From Methyloferula stellata AR4 (GTDB lineage: Bacteria > Pseudomonadota > Alphaproteobacteria > Rhizobiales > Beijerinckiaceae): DNA of 64,000 bases. Below the pieces are notes generated by a model. That model was not told the origin of the DNA. It made no database searches and saw only the letters and a program-made list of their open reading frames with translations. Shown in pieces: positions 36,263 to 45,555 of this stretch. Where the stretch lies: NCBI RefSeq assembly GCF_000385335.1, contig NZ_ARWA01000001.1, forward strand, positions 1,566,001-1,630,000, given 5' to 3'. The position numbers and the translations under genes are program-made. How positions within the stretch are numbered: the stretch's first letter is position 1; each line of letters begins with the position of its first letter.

Positions 36263-36361
36263 TAAGCATCCTCCGGCGCATGTCAGTGGAGATGCCGGTA
36301 CGATACCATATTCAGGTCTGTCCAAGCTTTGAATGATATTGGCTTAAAGCGCCGCTCCATA

Positions 36362-37291
36362 TTATGCGGCGGCGCGCTTTGCCCTCATTCTCAGGATGAT
36401 GAGGCAGGCCGGATAGACCATCGCAAGGCCCGACATGCCCAAGCCGAACAGAACCATCTCCATGCCGGCGAGAGGGCGATTGGCCAGAAGCCCTTCGATC
36501 AAATTGATCGCATTTGCGGCAAAGGCCAGCGCGCCGCCGAGCCCCATAACGGCGAGCAGCTTCACCGATATTTTGGCAGCGAAGCTCTTGGTTCCTTCTG
36601 CCAATGTGATGCGCGCATCGGTCAGCGGAAGCTCGGCGATCAAGGGGCGCAGCCGTCTCATGCTGTAGACGTGTATCGCGCCTATATAGGGCACAAAAAG
36701 CGCGAGCCCGAGCAGCATCGCGTCAAGCATGATGGTGCCGGGTGTCGCGCCGATGCGTCCAACGAAAGTGGCGCTGTTGAAGATGCCGCCTTTTGAATCG
36801 GTCAGGTTAAGCTTCGTACTGCCAGAGGCAAAGGCGACGGTGCTGGGAACGCCGATTTTGCCGCTCGCATCGACACGTGCATAAGTGATCGTGGTGTTGT
36901 TGCCGGGCGGTGCATTGACGTGAAAGAGAACGGAGGTGCCGGTAGGCCCTGCCACGCTGCCGGAGCTGCCGGTCGAACCGATCGATTGGCTATAGCTCGT
37001 GACCTTGCCGCTTGCATCCGTGAGAGTGACGTTCAACGTGCCGCCCTGGAGGGCAAACCACAAGGTTCCGCCGAGCAGCAGGAGTGGAATCAAAACCATC
37101 GCGACAAATACGAAGGGTTTGATCCGCCGCATGGTTTCCTTGATACATGCGGCGATCTCGAGCTTTTGTGTTTCGCTTACGAAAAACCGTTGCTTGGGGC
37201 CGAAGAACCAGGCGTTGTTCGCCTGGAACACGTAGCCGCCATCGATCTTTTTGAACGGGATCTCTTCGACACCCTCATATAACCCGGCCAT
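36362..37291 (-). CDS. Membrane protein with periplasmic-type beta insert, unknown function
   Basis: About 309 residues from ATG 37291 (AGGGAGAA upstream; an in-frame TTG lies at 37324). A soluble N-terminal ~70 residues (EEIPFKKIDGGYVFQANNAW) is followed by a hydrophobic helix (PFVFVAMVLIPLLLLGGTLW), a Gly/Ser/Thr-rich region with VLFHVNAPPGNNTTITYARV that probably lies outside the membrane, and three more hydrophobic helices at the end, including MLLGLALFVPYIGAIHVYS. No family recognised. Confidence 0.65.
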   Translation of the reverse strand: MAGLYEGVEEIPFKKIDGGYVFQANNAWFFGPKQRFFVSETQKLEIAACIKETMRRIKPFVFVAMVLIPLLLLGGTLWFALQGGTLNVTLTDASGKVTSYSQSIGSTGSSGSVAGPTGTSVLFHVNAPPGNNTTITYARVDASGKIGVPSTVAFASGSTKLNLTDSKGGIFNSATFVGRIGATPGTIMLDAMLLGLALFVPYIGAIHVYSMRRLRPLIAELPLTDARITLAEGTKSFAAKISVKLLAVMGLGGALAFAANAINLIEGLLANRPLAGMEMVLFGLGMSGLAMVYPACLIILRMRAKRAAA

Positions 37292-37378
37292 GACTTTTCT
37301 CCCTGACGGTTTGGCCTGAGCCAATGTCTCCGTCAGGGTAGTCGTATGAGCGATGCCTCCGGTTCAGTGTGCGCGAGA

Positions 37379-37948
37379 TCACTTCAGCACAACGACCTTG
37401 GTGCCGACCTTGACCTTGTTGTAGAGATCGATGACGTCGCGGTTCGTCATTCTGATGCAGCCGGACGAAACGGCGGCGCCGATCGTGTCCTCTTCGTTCG
37501 AACCATGAATGCGGTACTCGGACGAGCCGAGATAAAGTGCGCGCGCGCCGAGCGGATTGTCCATGCCGCCCGCCATATGGCGCGGCAGATCGGGGCGGCG
37601 CTTCAGCATGGCGGCGGGCGGCGTCCAATCCGGCCATTCGCGCTTGCGCGAGACCGTCTTCGTGCCCGACCAGCTGAAGCCTTCGCGCCCCACGCCGACG
37701 CCATATTCGATGGCTTGGCCATCGCCGAGCACATAATAGAGCCGGCGCTCCGTGGTCGAGATGACGATATCGCCTTTCTTGAATTGCGGATGTTTCCAGA
37801 CGACGACCTGCGGCGGTATGGCCTGCTGATGAAAGATGTTGAGGAAGTCGGCCAAGGGCCCGCTGTTAAGCGGGTTATTCGCATACGCCGGCGAACTGAA
37901 TGAGAGCGCGATGAAAGCTGATAGAACCCATGTACGTCCGTAACTCAT
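37379..37948 (-). CDS. L,D-transpeptidase (YkuD), canonical active site
   Basis: 189 residues. Signal peptide MSYGRTWVLSAFIALSFSSPAYA, then a YkuD domain starting GDIVISTTERRLYYV. Catalytic His148 (YRIHGSNEE) and Cys164 (AAVSSGCIRM) are 16 apart. WPDWTPP and the HMAGGMDNPLGARALYLG segment are shared with the other two YkuD proteins here. The ATG at 37948 has GGGGGAT upstream; the open frame to 37990 is unsupported. Confidence 0.88.
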   Translation of the reverse strand: MSYGRTWVLSAFIALSFSSPAYANNPLNSGPLADFLNIFHQQAIPPQVVVWKHPQFKKGDIVISTTERRLYYVLGDGQAIEYGVGVGREGFSWSGTKTVSRKREWPDWTPPAAMLKRRPDLPRHMAGGMDNPLGARALYLGSSEYRIHGSNEEDTIGAAVSSGCIRMTNRDVIDLYNKVKVGTKVVVLK

Positions 37949-38125
37949 TGATGATCCCCCGCGCGGTATCTGGTGCCGCAACGCCTGCAAAACCCGATCG
38001 AATGTTTAGGTCGAAATGCGGCCGGAATCGGGACACGCCGCTCGGTTGCTTGATCGTCTCATAGCGGTGGCCATATTAAGTCACGGCAAAGCTCGCTCAT
38101 ATCTTAAGTTGAAGGAGGGCAAAGC

Positions 38126-38509
38126 ATGACGGTGAACACCATGAAACTTCCTGGAGCGGATCATCCGATCACGATCGAGCGCAATCCCGCGCATGTGACC
38201 GTCTCCGTCGCAGGCAAAGTGATCGCCGATACGAAAGAGGCTTTGATTTTGCGCGAATCCACCTATCCGGCGGTTATCTACATTCCGCGCAAGGACGCCG
38301 ACATGTCGCTCCTGGAGCGGACGGATCTTTCCACCTATTGCCCCTATAAAGGCGATGCCTCCTATTACAGCCTCCCGCAGATCGGCGGGGACAAGGCCGC
38401 CAATGCGGTCTGGACCTATGAGCAACCTTACGAGTCCGTCGCGGCGATCAAGGGCCATCTGGCTTTTTATGCCGATCGCGTCCTGATTGTCGAAGAGCCT
38501 GTGGCTTAA
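38126..38509 (+). CDS. DUF427 protein
   Basis: 127 residues with the family pattern: HVTVSVAGKVIADTKEALIL, YIPRKDADMSLLERTD, STYCPYKGDASYYSL and WTYEQPYESVAAIKGHLAFY. This small beta-barrel family is widespread and has no settled function. AAGGAGGG precedes the ATG. The OYE-family gene follows after 51 bp on the same strand and may be co-transcribed. Confidence 0.88.
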   Translation: MTVNTMKLPGADHPITIERNPAHVTVSVAGKVIADTKEALILRESTYPAVIYIPRKDADMSLLERTDLSTYCPYKGDASYYSLPQIGGDKAANAVWTYEQPYESVAAIKGHLAFYADRVLIVEEPVA

Positions 38510-38560
38510 CCGGAACGCCGCTCTATATCCGGGTGACCGATCCTCGATACGGAAGCTGTC

Positions 38561-39673
38561 ATGAGCGCATTGTTCTCCCCCATCACGTTGCGGAGCCTGA
38601 CGCTCCGCAACCGCGTCACCGTCTCGCCCATGTGCCAATATTCGGCCGAAAACGGCGAGGCCAATTCATGGCATATGGTTCATATGAACACGATGGCGCT
38701 TTCGGGCGCCGCCATGTTCTGCATCGAGGCGACGCATGTCGAACCGGAGGGCCGCATCACGCCCGGTTGCCTCGGTCTTTACAATGATGCCACGGAAGAC
38801 GCGCTGCGGCCGATCCTGGCCGCGATCCGCAAGCACTCCAAGGCCGCTGTCGCGATGCAGATCGCACATGCTGGCCGTAAGGGCTCGAGCTACAAGCCCT
38901 GGGAAGGCGGCAAGCAGATCCCGCTCGATGACGGCGGCTGGGTGACCTATGCGCCTTCCGCCGTTCCGCATCGCGAGGGCGAGCTGCTGCCGCAAGCGCT
39001 CGACGCGGCCGGGATCAAACGGGTGCGCGACGCCTTCGTTGCAACGGCGCAACGTGCCGCGCGGCTCGGCATAGATGCGCTCGAGATCCATGGCGCGCAT
39101 GGCTATCTCATCCATGAATTTCTCTCGCCCATCGCTAATCATCGCACCGACGGCTATGGCGGCTCGCTTGAAAACCGCATGCGGCTCGCGCTTGAAGTGT
39201 TCGAGGCCGTGCGCGCCGTTTTCCCGGCCGAGAAGCCGGTCGGCTTCCGCGTCTCGGGAACCGATTGGGTCGAGGGCGGCTGGGATCTCGAACAAACCAT
39301 CGCCCTTGCCAAGGAGCTGCAAAAGCGCGGCGTCGATTGGATCGATGTCTCGTCAGGCGGCGTATCGCCCTTGCAGAAAATCCCGATCGGGCCTGGCTAT
39401 CAGGTGCCCTTGGCGGAAGGCGTGAAGGCGGCAACGGGCCTTACGACATTCTCGGTCGGATTGATCACCGAGCCCAAGCAGGCGGAAGAGATCGTCGCAA
39501 GCGGCAAGGCCGATCTCGTCTCGCTGGCGCGCGGCATGCTCTACGATCCGCGTTGGGCCTGGCATGCGGCAGCCGCGCTTGGAGGTACCGTCGATGCGCC
39601 GCCGCAATATTGGCGCGCGCCGCCGCATGGGGTAAAGGGCCTCTTCGGCGACATTGTCGACGGGAACAGGTAG
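38561..39673 (+). CDS. Old Yellow Enzyme family NADPH:flavin oxidoreductase (YqjM/XenA type)
   Basis: 370 residues. FMN-dependent ene-reductase of the thermophilic-like YqjM class: VSPMCQYSAENGE carries the class-defining Cys, HGAHGYLIHEFLSPIANHR the substrate-binding His pair and SLARGMLYDPRWAW the FMN-phosphate loop. Reduces activated C=C bonds in enones or xenobiotics; physiological substrate unknown. Full length for the class. Confidence 0.92.
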   Translation: MSALFSPITLRSLTLRNRVTVSPMCQYSAENGEANSWHMVHMNTMALSGAAMFCIEATHVEPEGRITPGCLGLYNDATEDALRPILAAIRKHSKAAVAMQIAHAGRKGSSYKPWEGGKQIPLDDGGWVTYAPSAVPHREGELLPQALDAAGIKRVRDAFVATAQRAARLGIDALEIHGAHGYLIHEFLSPIANHRTDGYGGSLENRMRLALEVFEAVRAVFPAEKPVGFRVSGTDWVEGGWDLEQTIALAKELQKRGVDWIDVSSGGVSPLQKIPIGPGYQVPLAEGVKAATGLTTFSVGLITEPKQAEEIVASGKADLVSLARGMLYDPRWAWHAAAALGGTVDAPPQYWRAPPHGVKGLFGDIVDGNR

Positions 39674-39689
39674 GCCTCGGCCGGCGGCT

Positions 39690-40958
39690 TCAACGAAAAG
39701 TGATCGCGCCTGCGAGTGCGAGGAGGAGCGCGGGCGGCATGACGAGGACGCCCAGTTTCAGAAATGTGATCGCGTTGACGTTCTGGCCTTCGCGCCGCAA
39801 GGCGGTGAGCCAGAGGATTGTCGCAAGCGATCCTGTCACCGAAAGATTCGGGCCGAGATCGACGCCGATCAAAATCGCACGCGTGATCTGATCGGGCACG
39901 TGCGCGCTTTGAATTGCGCCGCCGGCGATGAGGCCCGCAGACAGATTGTTCATCAGATTGCTGATGAAGGCGATGGCGATGCCTGAGCCCCAGGCTGTAG
40001 CCTCGGCGGAGCGCGCGCTTTGCTCACTCAGAAATGTACTCAGCGCATGAATGAGACCCGTATGGTCGAGCGCTTCGACGAGCACGAAGAGACCTGCGAC
40101 GAGCGGCAGCACGCCCCATGAGATGTCTTTAATCATCTGCCAAGGGGCTTTTCGTTCGCCGATCAGAACGACCGCCGCCGTCGCCGCGCCCGCGATCGCC
40201 GTCGGCAGGCCGAGCTGAATGTCGAAGGCGGAAGCGGCGAGCAAGACCGCCGCGGTCATCGCGATGCCGACGGCGGCTATTTTCCCCGCGCGCGACAGAT
40301 CCGGCAGGGAAACATCCGTGGCGATCTTCTGTTTCAAATTTTTGCTCTGCGTCCAGCGCAGGACCGCGAAAGTCGCGGCAATCGAAAGGCACGAGGCGAG
40401 CCCATAATGCGTCAGCCACGCCATCAGCGGCGGCATATGGTTTCCATAGATGACGAGATTGGCGGGGTTGGAAATGGGCAAGACGAAAGAGGCCGCATTG
40501 GCGATAAAGGCGCAGATCAACAGATAGGGCAGGGGCTCTTCGGCTTTGGCGGTCTTGACCGCCGCGGCTACCGCGGGCGTCAAGACGACGGCCGTCGCGT
40601 CATTCGACAGAAAGGCCGTGACGAACGCTCCGACCACGTAAATGAAAAAGAAGAGCCGATGCGCCGAGCCCTTGGCGCTTCGCGCCGCAATGGCGGCGAG
40701 CCAATCGAACAGGCCTTCCTGCCGGGCGACTTCGGCAAGCAGCATCATGCCGGTCAAGAAGAGATAGACGTCCGTGCCCTTCGCGATACCGGTCAGCGCA
40801 GCTTCCGCCGGCAATAGGCCAAAGACAAGCAGAAGCACCGCGCCGAGAACCGCCCACAAAGCTTCGGGCAGGTTCCAGGGCCGAAGGATGACGCCGAGCG
40901 TGGCCGCGCCGGCAATGACCCAGGTCAAAATCTGTACGAGCGAGAGGCTTGCGTTCAT
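39690..40958 (-). CDS. ArsB/NhaD-like anion transporter
   Basis: About 422 residues with ~11 hydrophobic segments. The LSNDATAVVLTPAVAAAV and FVLPISNPANLVIYG signatures are those of ArsB-type carriers in the ion-transporter superfamily. No arsR or arsC is next to it, so arsenite export is not certain. ATG at 40958 opens MNASLSLVQILTWVIAG; a TTG/ATG lead-in to 41006 is also open. Confidence 0.85.
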   Translation of the reverse strand: MNASLSLVQILTWVIAGAATLGVILRPWNLPEALWAVLGAVLLLVFGLLPAEAALTGIAKGTDVYLFLTGMMLLAEVARQEGLFDWLAAIAARSAKGSAHRLFFFIYVVGAFVTAFLSNDATAVVLTPAVAAAVKTAKAEEPLPYLLICAFIANAASFVLPISNPANLVIYGNHMPPLMAWLTHYGLASCLSIAATFAVLRWTQSKNLKQKIATDVSLPDLSRAGKIAAVGIAMTAAVLLAASAFDIQLGLPTAIAGAATAAVVLIGERKAPWQMIKDISWGVLPLVAGLFVLVEALDHTGLIHALSTFLSEQSARSAEATAWGSGIAIAFISNLMNNLSAGLIAGGAIQSAHVPDQITRAILIGVDLGPNLSVTGSLATILWLTALRREGQNVNAITFLKLGVLVMPPALLLALAGAITFR

Positions 40959-41092
40959 GCTCAGGCGTCTTTCGCTCCACGCACCGGCGCCTGTGCGGTT
41001 CATCATGCCGCTACATCGGCTTTTGTCTCGGTCAAAATTAAGGCCGCGGCACTGACCGCCGCGGCCCTGGAATATGGATTGGCGTTTGAAAT

Positions 41093-41698
41093 CTACTGCT
41101 TGTCTTGACCCTGACCCATGACTTCGCTGAGCTTGTCGTAATATTTGCTGACCACCGCGGTATTGCCCTGGAACTGCAGCGGCGTGACCGATTTCAACGC
41201 CGCGTTCAATTCGGACAGCGTTTCTTTTTTCTCAGCGGGAGCCATCTTCTTATCGGCTTGCACGTCGGCGATTTCCTTTTTGAGGACGACGTCCTGGCCG
41301 ACATATTTCTTTGTCTCGGGATCGAAGCCGGCGAGCACCATATTGATGTTGGCGGTGACATTGTCATAGTCGGCGAAGCTGGCGAAGCCATGTTTTTTGG
41401 CGATGACTTCGAGCTGTGCAAGGACCTTCGGATCGGGCGCCGCATCCTCAGGCAATTTATCGATGATCGGGCTGATTTCCGCGTTGGCTGCGAGCGAATC
41501 TTCGATCTGCTTGTCGGTGAGCGCGATCTGCTTCACCGCGGGTTGTTCGGGTTGCGCACCGGGGGGCGGTCCGCCTTGCGGCCCGGCGGCGGGCGGCGGC
41601 GCAGCCGGCGGCCGGCCTTGCGCGAAGGCTGGAACAGAAACTGTCAATAAGATCATGGTGCTCAACGCGGTCGCAGCGGGAAAAATATTGAAGCGCAT
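41093..41698 (-). CDS. Secreted Pro-rich/charged hypothetical protein
   Basis: 201 residues: signal peptide (MRFNIFPAATALSTMILLTVSVPAFA), a Pro/Gly stretch (PPAAGPQGGPPPGAQ), then a helical charged domain with LTDKQIEDSLAANAEISPII and VLAQLEVIAKKHGFASFADY. The helical part resembles DUF4168-like periplasmic proteins, but this is a weak impression. Single gene, divergent from a cupin gene. Confidence 0.7.
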   Translation of the reverse strand: MRFNIFPAATALSTMILLTVSVPAFAQGRPPAAPPPAAGPQGGPPPGAQPEQPAVKQIALTDKQIEDSLAANAEISPIIDKLPEDAAPDPKVLAQLEVIAKKHGFASFADYDNVTANINMVLAGFDPETKKYVGQDVVLKKEIADVQADKKMAPAEKKETLSELNAALKSVTPLQFQGNTAVVSKYYDKLSEVMGQGQDKQ

Positions 41699-41916
41699 AA
41701 AAGGCCTCTTCTCGGCTCAGGGAACGAACGGCCTATCTAATTTTGTTTTGCGTCCCGGTCAAAGCGGAGCTGCGCGCGTGGTATTTGTTGCATGCGCATG
41801 ACGGGCGAGCGCGGGCGCCGTTACCATCTTGGCCATGTCATTCGTAACATCTTAGCGGACGGTTGAAACAGTCTGACAGCGTAGCGGTTCTATGGTCGCG
41901 GCCAAGGAGAACGCTC

Positions 41917-42345
41917 ATGAAACATATGAAGCAATTGCCGTTTGCCCTGACCCTTGGCCTCATCCTCCTCGCGCCGCCGAGCGGGGCGTTGGAGAACAGC
42001 CCCGTCACGATACATCCGGTGCTGTCGACCTCCGAGACGTCGAGCGGGCAAAAGATCGTGCTGCCGCAGAAAGATGCGCATATCAGCGTGTCGGTCTACG
42101 ACATCGCGGCGGGCGCGGTGCTGCCAGAGCACCTGCATCCCTTTCCGCGCTACGGCTATGTCCTGTCCGGGACCTTGCAAGTGGTCAACACCGAGAATGG
42201 CAAGGTCGATGAATATAAGACCGGCGATTTCATCGTGGAATCGGTCGATCAATGGCACCAGGGCGCGAATATCGGACAAGAGCCCGTCAAACTCCTGGTG
42301 ATCGACATGACCGAGGGCGAGAACAAGAACACGGTGCTGAAATAG
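41917..42345 (+). CDS. Exported single-domain cupin
   Basis: 142 residues from ATG 41917, which has AAGGAGA eight bases upstream. Signal peptide MKHMKQLPFALTLGLILLAP, then one cupin barrel with motif 1 AGAVLPEHLHPFPRYGYVLSG (His-His-Glu-like metal site partly altered) and motif 2 ending in WHQGAN. Might sense or modify a small periplasmic molecule. It precedes the protease gene by about 120 bp on the same strand. Confidence 0.75.
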   Translation: MKHMKQLPFALTLGLILLAPPSGALENSPVTIHPVLSTSETSSGQKIVLPQKDAHISVSVYDIAAGAVLPEHLHPFPRYGYVLSGTLQVVNTENGKVDEYKTGDFIVESVDQWHQGANIGQEPVKLLVIDMTEGENKNTVLK

Positions 42346-42465
42346 AGGGGCGTGGGGTATCGCGCTCCGACCTTTGCTGGGGCGGTTCGATACAATCGGA
42401 TCGACAATCTTCGCGTCGCGCGCTTTACTCCGATCGACGGATAGAGGCCGCACGGGAGAGGCTTG

Positions 42466-44001
42466 ATGACCCAGATGACCGGCAGCGCCGCCAGGGTTCG
42501 GGACGGCTTTCTTAAAAATTTTCGCTGTGGCAATCTATTTTATGCTCTGACGATCGCATCGCTTATGTCGGGCGGAGCGGTCCTGGAAGCGCAAGCCGCG
42601 CCGCAGATTGTCGGCGGCACCACGGCCGAGATCGCCGACTTTCCCTACCAAGCCGGTCTGTCGCTTGGTCCGAGACATGACGATAAAGGCGATCACTATT
42701 ACAGATGTGGCGCATCCCTCATATCGAGCCGTTGGATCCTGACGGCGGCGCATTGCTTCGTCGATTACGACTTCACCAGTCATCATAGCATTGCTTGGAC
42801 CGATCCCAGTCTTGTCCTCGTCAGGATGGGCGCCAATGACTTTCATTCGCCCAACGCGATACACCCGGCAGTCAGCAAAGTGCTGCCGAGCGAGGATTAC
42901 GATCCGGCCGACGCCACTATCGTCTTTCACGAAAACGATATCGCTTTGATCAAACTGGCCGAACCACTGACCTCCGAAACTCCGGTCGCGCTCAATTCCC
43001 AAGCGGATCTCTCGGGGGAGGCGATTGCTACAGGATGGGGTAGAACAACTGAGCATGGGACAGACTCCGATCTTCTGATGAAGGTCACACTGCCGCTCGT
43101 CTCGAACAGCATCTGCCGCAAAACGGAGAAAAACGAGACGATCACCGATGAAATGCTATGTGCGGGCCGCGACGCAGGTGGCGTAGGCACCTGCCAGGGA
43201 GACAGCGGCGGCCCGCTTGTCCAGACCCAACGCCAAGCGGACGGCACGTCTCGCAAAGTCCAGATCGGCATTACGTCTTTCGGTACGGGATGCGCCCGGC
43301 CGCATGAATATGACGTCTATACGCGGGTCAGTTCTTATGTGAATTGGGTTGCGATGACGATCATCCGCAACGACATTGACGAAAGCGGGATCGATCGTCT
43401 CACCGATATGAGCTGGATCGACGCGGCGCTTACGGCCGATCATGTCAAATCGATCGCCCGGGCCAGTTACGATTCCAATGCCACGTTTCAGCCGGAGCTT
43501 GCGGAAAAACTGGTTGGACTTTGGCGCGTTCAATCGAGCCTCGGGAATCGATTCAAGACACTATCGGTCGATCAGTTCAAACTGGTGGCGAGTGCCAGCG
43601 TCGACAAAAAACTGCATGTCGACACCAAGCTTGCCAACGACTTGATTCAAAGCTTCACGCCGGCTGATCCCATCCTATCGGGCGTACTCTCGGCTGACCA
43701 AATACGGATGTACCATTTGAATGTTGCGTTGATGAAGACATCGGCTTTTGGTTACTACCAGGCCGTCATTTTGATGAAAGACGGCACGGTTGTGGTTTTG
43801 GGGAAATACCCCCCGGATGTTCGGCAGGCCAAGATGGTGTTGGTGAAAGATCCGGCGCTTGCAAAATATGTCGACGTGATCGCCGTTGGCGTGTCGGGCG
43901 TGAAAAGCTACGCGTTGAAGCGCAGTGGAGAGCTATTGGTCGCCGATTTCGTCAATCCTCTAAACGATAGATGGCCTGACGCCTGCACGGATGATTGTTG
44001 A
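42466..44001 (+). CDS. Secreted trypsin-like serine protease with unknown C-terminal domain
   Basis: 511 residues. A membrane or signal segment near the N-terminus ends at AQAAP, followed by a chymotrypsin-fold domain beginning IVGGTTAEIADFPYQAG. The catalytic triad is complete: His96 (LTAAHCF), Asp158 (ENDIALIKL) and Ser247 (GDSGGPLV), with Cys pairs as in animal-like S1A proteases. Residues ~300-511 form an extra domain with no recognised family, ending VVLGKYPPDVRQAKMV, ALKRSGELLVADFVNP and a final ACTDDC. The last part recurs in a degraded copy at 46.1 kb. Confidence 0.88.
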   Translation: MTQMTGSAARVRDGFLKNFRCGNLFYALTIASLMSGGAVLEAQAAPQIVGGTTAEIADFPYQAGLSLGPRHDDKGDHYYRCGASLISSRWILTAAHCFVDYDFTSHHSIAWTDPSLVLVRMGANDFHSPNAIHPAVSKVLPSEDYDPADATIVFHENDIALIKLAEPLTSETPVALNSQADLSGEAIATGWGRTTEHGTDSDLLMKVTLPLVSNSICRKTEKNETITDEMLCAGRDAGGVGTCQGDSGGPLVQTQRQADGTSRKVQIGITSFGTGCARPHEYDVYTRVSSYVNWVAMTIIRNDIDESGIDRLTDMSWIDAALTADHVKSIARASYDSNATFQPELAEKLVGLWRVQSSLGNRFKTLSVDQFKLVASASVDKKLHVDTKLANDLIQSFTPADPILSGVLSADQIRMYHLNVALMKTSAFGYYQAVILMKDGTVVVLGKYPPDVRQAKMVLVKDPALAKYVDVIAVGVSGVKSYALKRSGELLVADFVNPLNDRWPDACTDDC

Positions 44002-44063
44002 AAGCGGCAGCGGGAAGCGTGGCGCAGGCGCGAGGCGCCTGGACAGCGAGCTGACGCCCTTGC

Positions 44064-44780
44064 CTATGCCGGCAGGACGATCACTTTCGTCTTGACTGGC
44101 GTTCGGGGATAGAGGTCGAGCATGTCCTGCGTGAGGAGGCCGGTACAGCCGCTCGTAATATTGGTCCCGATCGTCTCGGGATCGCTGGTGCTGTAGATCG
44201 TGTAGAGCGTGTAAACGCCGTTCTGATAGAGGTGGAGCGTGCGGGCGCCGAGCGGATTGTCGAGACCTGGCGGCATCCCGCCGGCATATTGGCGCGCCTC
44301 CGGCTGGCGCGCGATCATCTCCTTAGGCGGCGTCCAGATGGGCCATTCGGACTTGCGCCCGACATAAGCCTCGCCGCTCCACAGGAACCCCGAGCGGCCG
44401 ACATTGGCGCCATAGCGGGTGGCGTTTCCGTCGCCTTCGATGCGGTAAACATAATAATGGCTGGGATCGACGATAATCGTACCGGGCGCTTCATTGCTGG
44501 CGTAGCGCACGGTCTGCCGAAAATATTTCGGATCGACCTTGCTGAGATCGGCCGCCGGGATCGGGAATTTCTCGGTGGGCACCGGCCCGTAGAGCTTGGC
44601 CGCCTCGGCACGGAGCCGATCATCATCTGACACGCAACCGGCGAGCCCGAGCGTGCCGAGACTGGCTGCGGAACCGATCAGAAACGACCGGCGGTTCAGA
44701 AGCCCCGACCGAAGCTGAAGCCGAGCTCCCTCGTCATTCTCGCCGGCATCGGCAATTCCATGGTCCATGATCATACTCAC
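44064..44780 (-). CDS. YkuD-fold lipoprotein with altered catalytic site
   Basis: 238 residues. Twin-arginine signal with lipobox (NRRSFLIGSAASLGTLGLAGC, Cys49), so probably a Tat-exported lipoprotein. The YkuD domain is recognisable (WPIWTPPKEMIARQ, AGGMPPGLDNPLGARTLHLY) and Cys212 is present (TNITSGCTGLL). However, the position of the catalytic His, 16 residues earlier, is Tyr196 (YTIYSTSDPETIG), and the Arg normally after GC-I is Gly. It may be a non-catalytic binder or belong to a variant subfamily. Confidence 0.85.
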   Translation of the reverse strand: MSMIMDHGIADAGENDEGARLQLRSGLLNRRSFLIGSAASLGTLGLAGCVSDDDRLRAEAAKLYGPVPTEKFPIPAADLSKVDPKYFRQTVRYASNEAPGTIIVDPSHYYVYRIEGDGNATRYGANVGRSGFLWSGEAYVGRKSEWPIWTPPKEMIARQPEARQYAGGMPPGLDNPLGARTLHLYQNGVYTLYTIYSTSDPETIGTNITSGCTGLLTQDMLDLYPRTPVKTKVIVLPA

Positions 44781-45121
44781 ACATACACTGAACGTCTTGC
44801 TGAGCTGAGATTGCCGTCACAGGGCCCAATTGGCAAGTTTGGGCCTTCATGATCGTTTCGATGCAGCGCGACGTGTGGCTGTTAGGTCACGTGGACGTGT
44901 CGACTTTGAGGCGTGGCACGAGGCGAAGCGGCGCCTTTGGGACGCCGCCGGGGCCTCCAGCGATGCGGCCCCGTCCGGGCGGGGTGGCCTCGGTGACTGG
45001 AGCGTCGCGGATGTGCCGGATGGACATAAACTTCGGCGGGGCATGGCGGGCTTGACCTCGGCCATATGGGCGCGGATGGCTCAGCGCCAAGCGGTAAGGT
45101 CCACGCGGTCTCGCCGGAGTG
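44781..45121. other. Non-coding stretch, nothing recognised
   Basis: High-GC sequence between the YkuD lipoprotein and the repeats at 45.1 kb. Short open frames on both strands have no homology, ribosome-binding site or sensible composition. Confidence 0.4.
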
Positions 45122-45263
45122 GTCATGCGCGGACTTGATCCGCGCATCCAGGAACGCGGGTCGCCGAAAGGCGCCAACGCCTGCGATCTACGCCTGGATG
45201 GCCGGGACAAGCCCTGTCAAACATGCATTGCGCCTGGATGCGCGGATCAAATCCGCGCATGAC
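45122..45263. repeat. Long inverted repeat GTCATGCGCGGACTTGATCC, family F copy 1
   Basis: GTCATGCGCGGACTTGATCC, GCGCATCCAGG and its inverse CCTGGATGCGCGGATCAA, ATCCGCGCATGAC enclose ~70 bp; GGCTGAG follows. A second copy is at 55844-55950. Confidence 0.8.
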
Positions 45264-45296
45264 GGCTGAGAGGCGTGTGCCTCGCTAACTCAAAAC

Positions 45297-45375
45297 CCGC
45301 CATTCATCTCTTGGCGGCGAGCAAAGCGATCCGCCTCGCCGAAAATCTCCGCCGCCGGATGAATGGCGAGATCTG
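45297..45375. repeat. Composite inverted repeat, family E copy 3 (short form)
   Basis: CCGCCATTCATCTCTTGGCG ... CTCGCCGAAAATCTCCGCCG ... GGATGAATGGCGAG. Only the outer unit is present; the inner TTGACAAAAGCGAT hairpin of copies 1 and 2 is missing. Confidence 0.7.
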
Positions 45376-45555
45376 ACATGGGGCTGCGGCCATCGCGATC
45401 TCTTGCGACGTGATCACGAAGCGCATGGCGTTTGCATGCACGTCCGCGTCGTTGTCCCAACCGCGGCCCGCGGTACACGCGCCGGAGCTTGGCCCGGCGG
45501 AGGCGGAGCTTTATAAAGGGGGTGGAACCCCGATCTGGAGAGCCAGGAGCAAGTG

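Noticed and set aside
44830-45210. Overlapping ~100-codon frames on both strands
   Set aside because: No ribosome-binding site, no homology, Arg-rich composition, and the 3' part is a family-F repeat.
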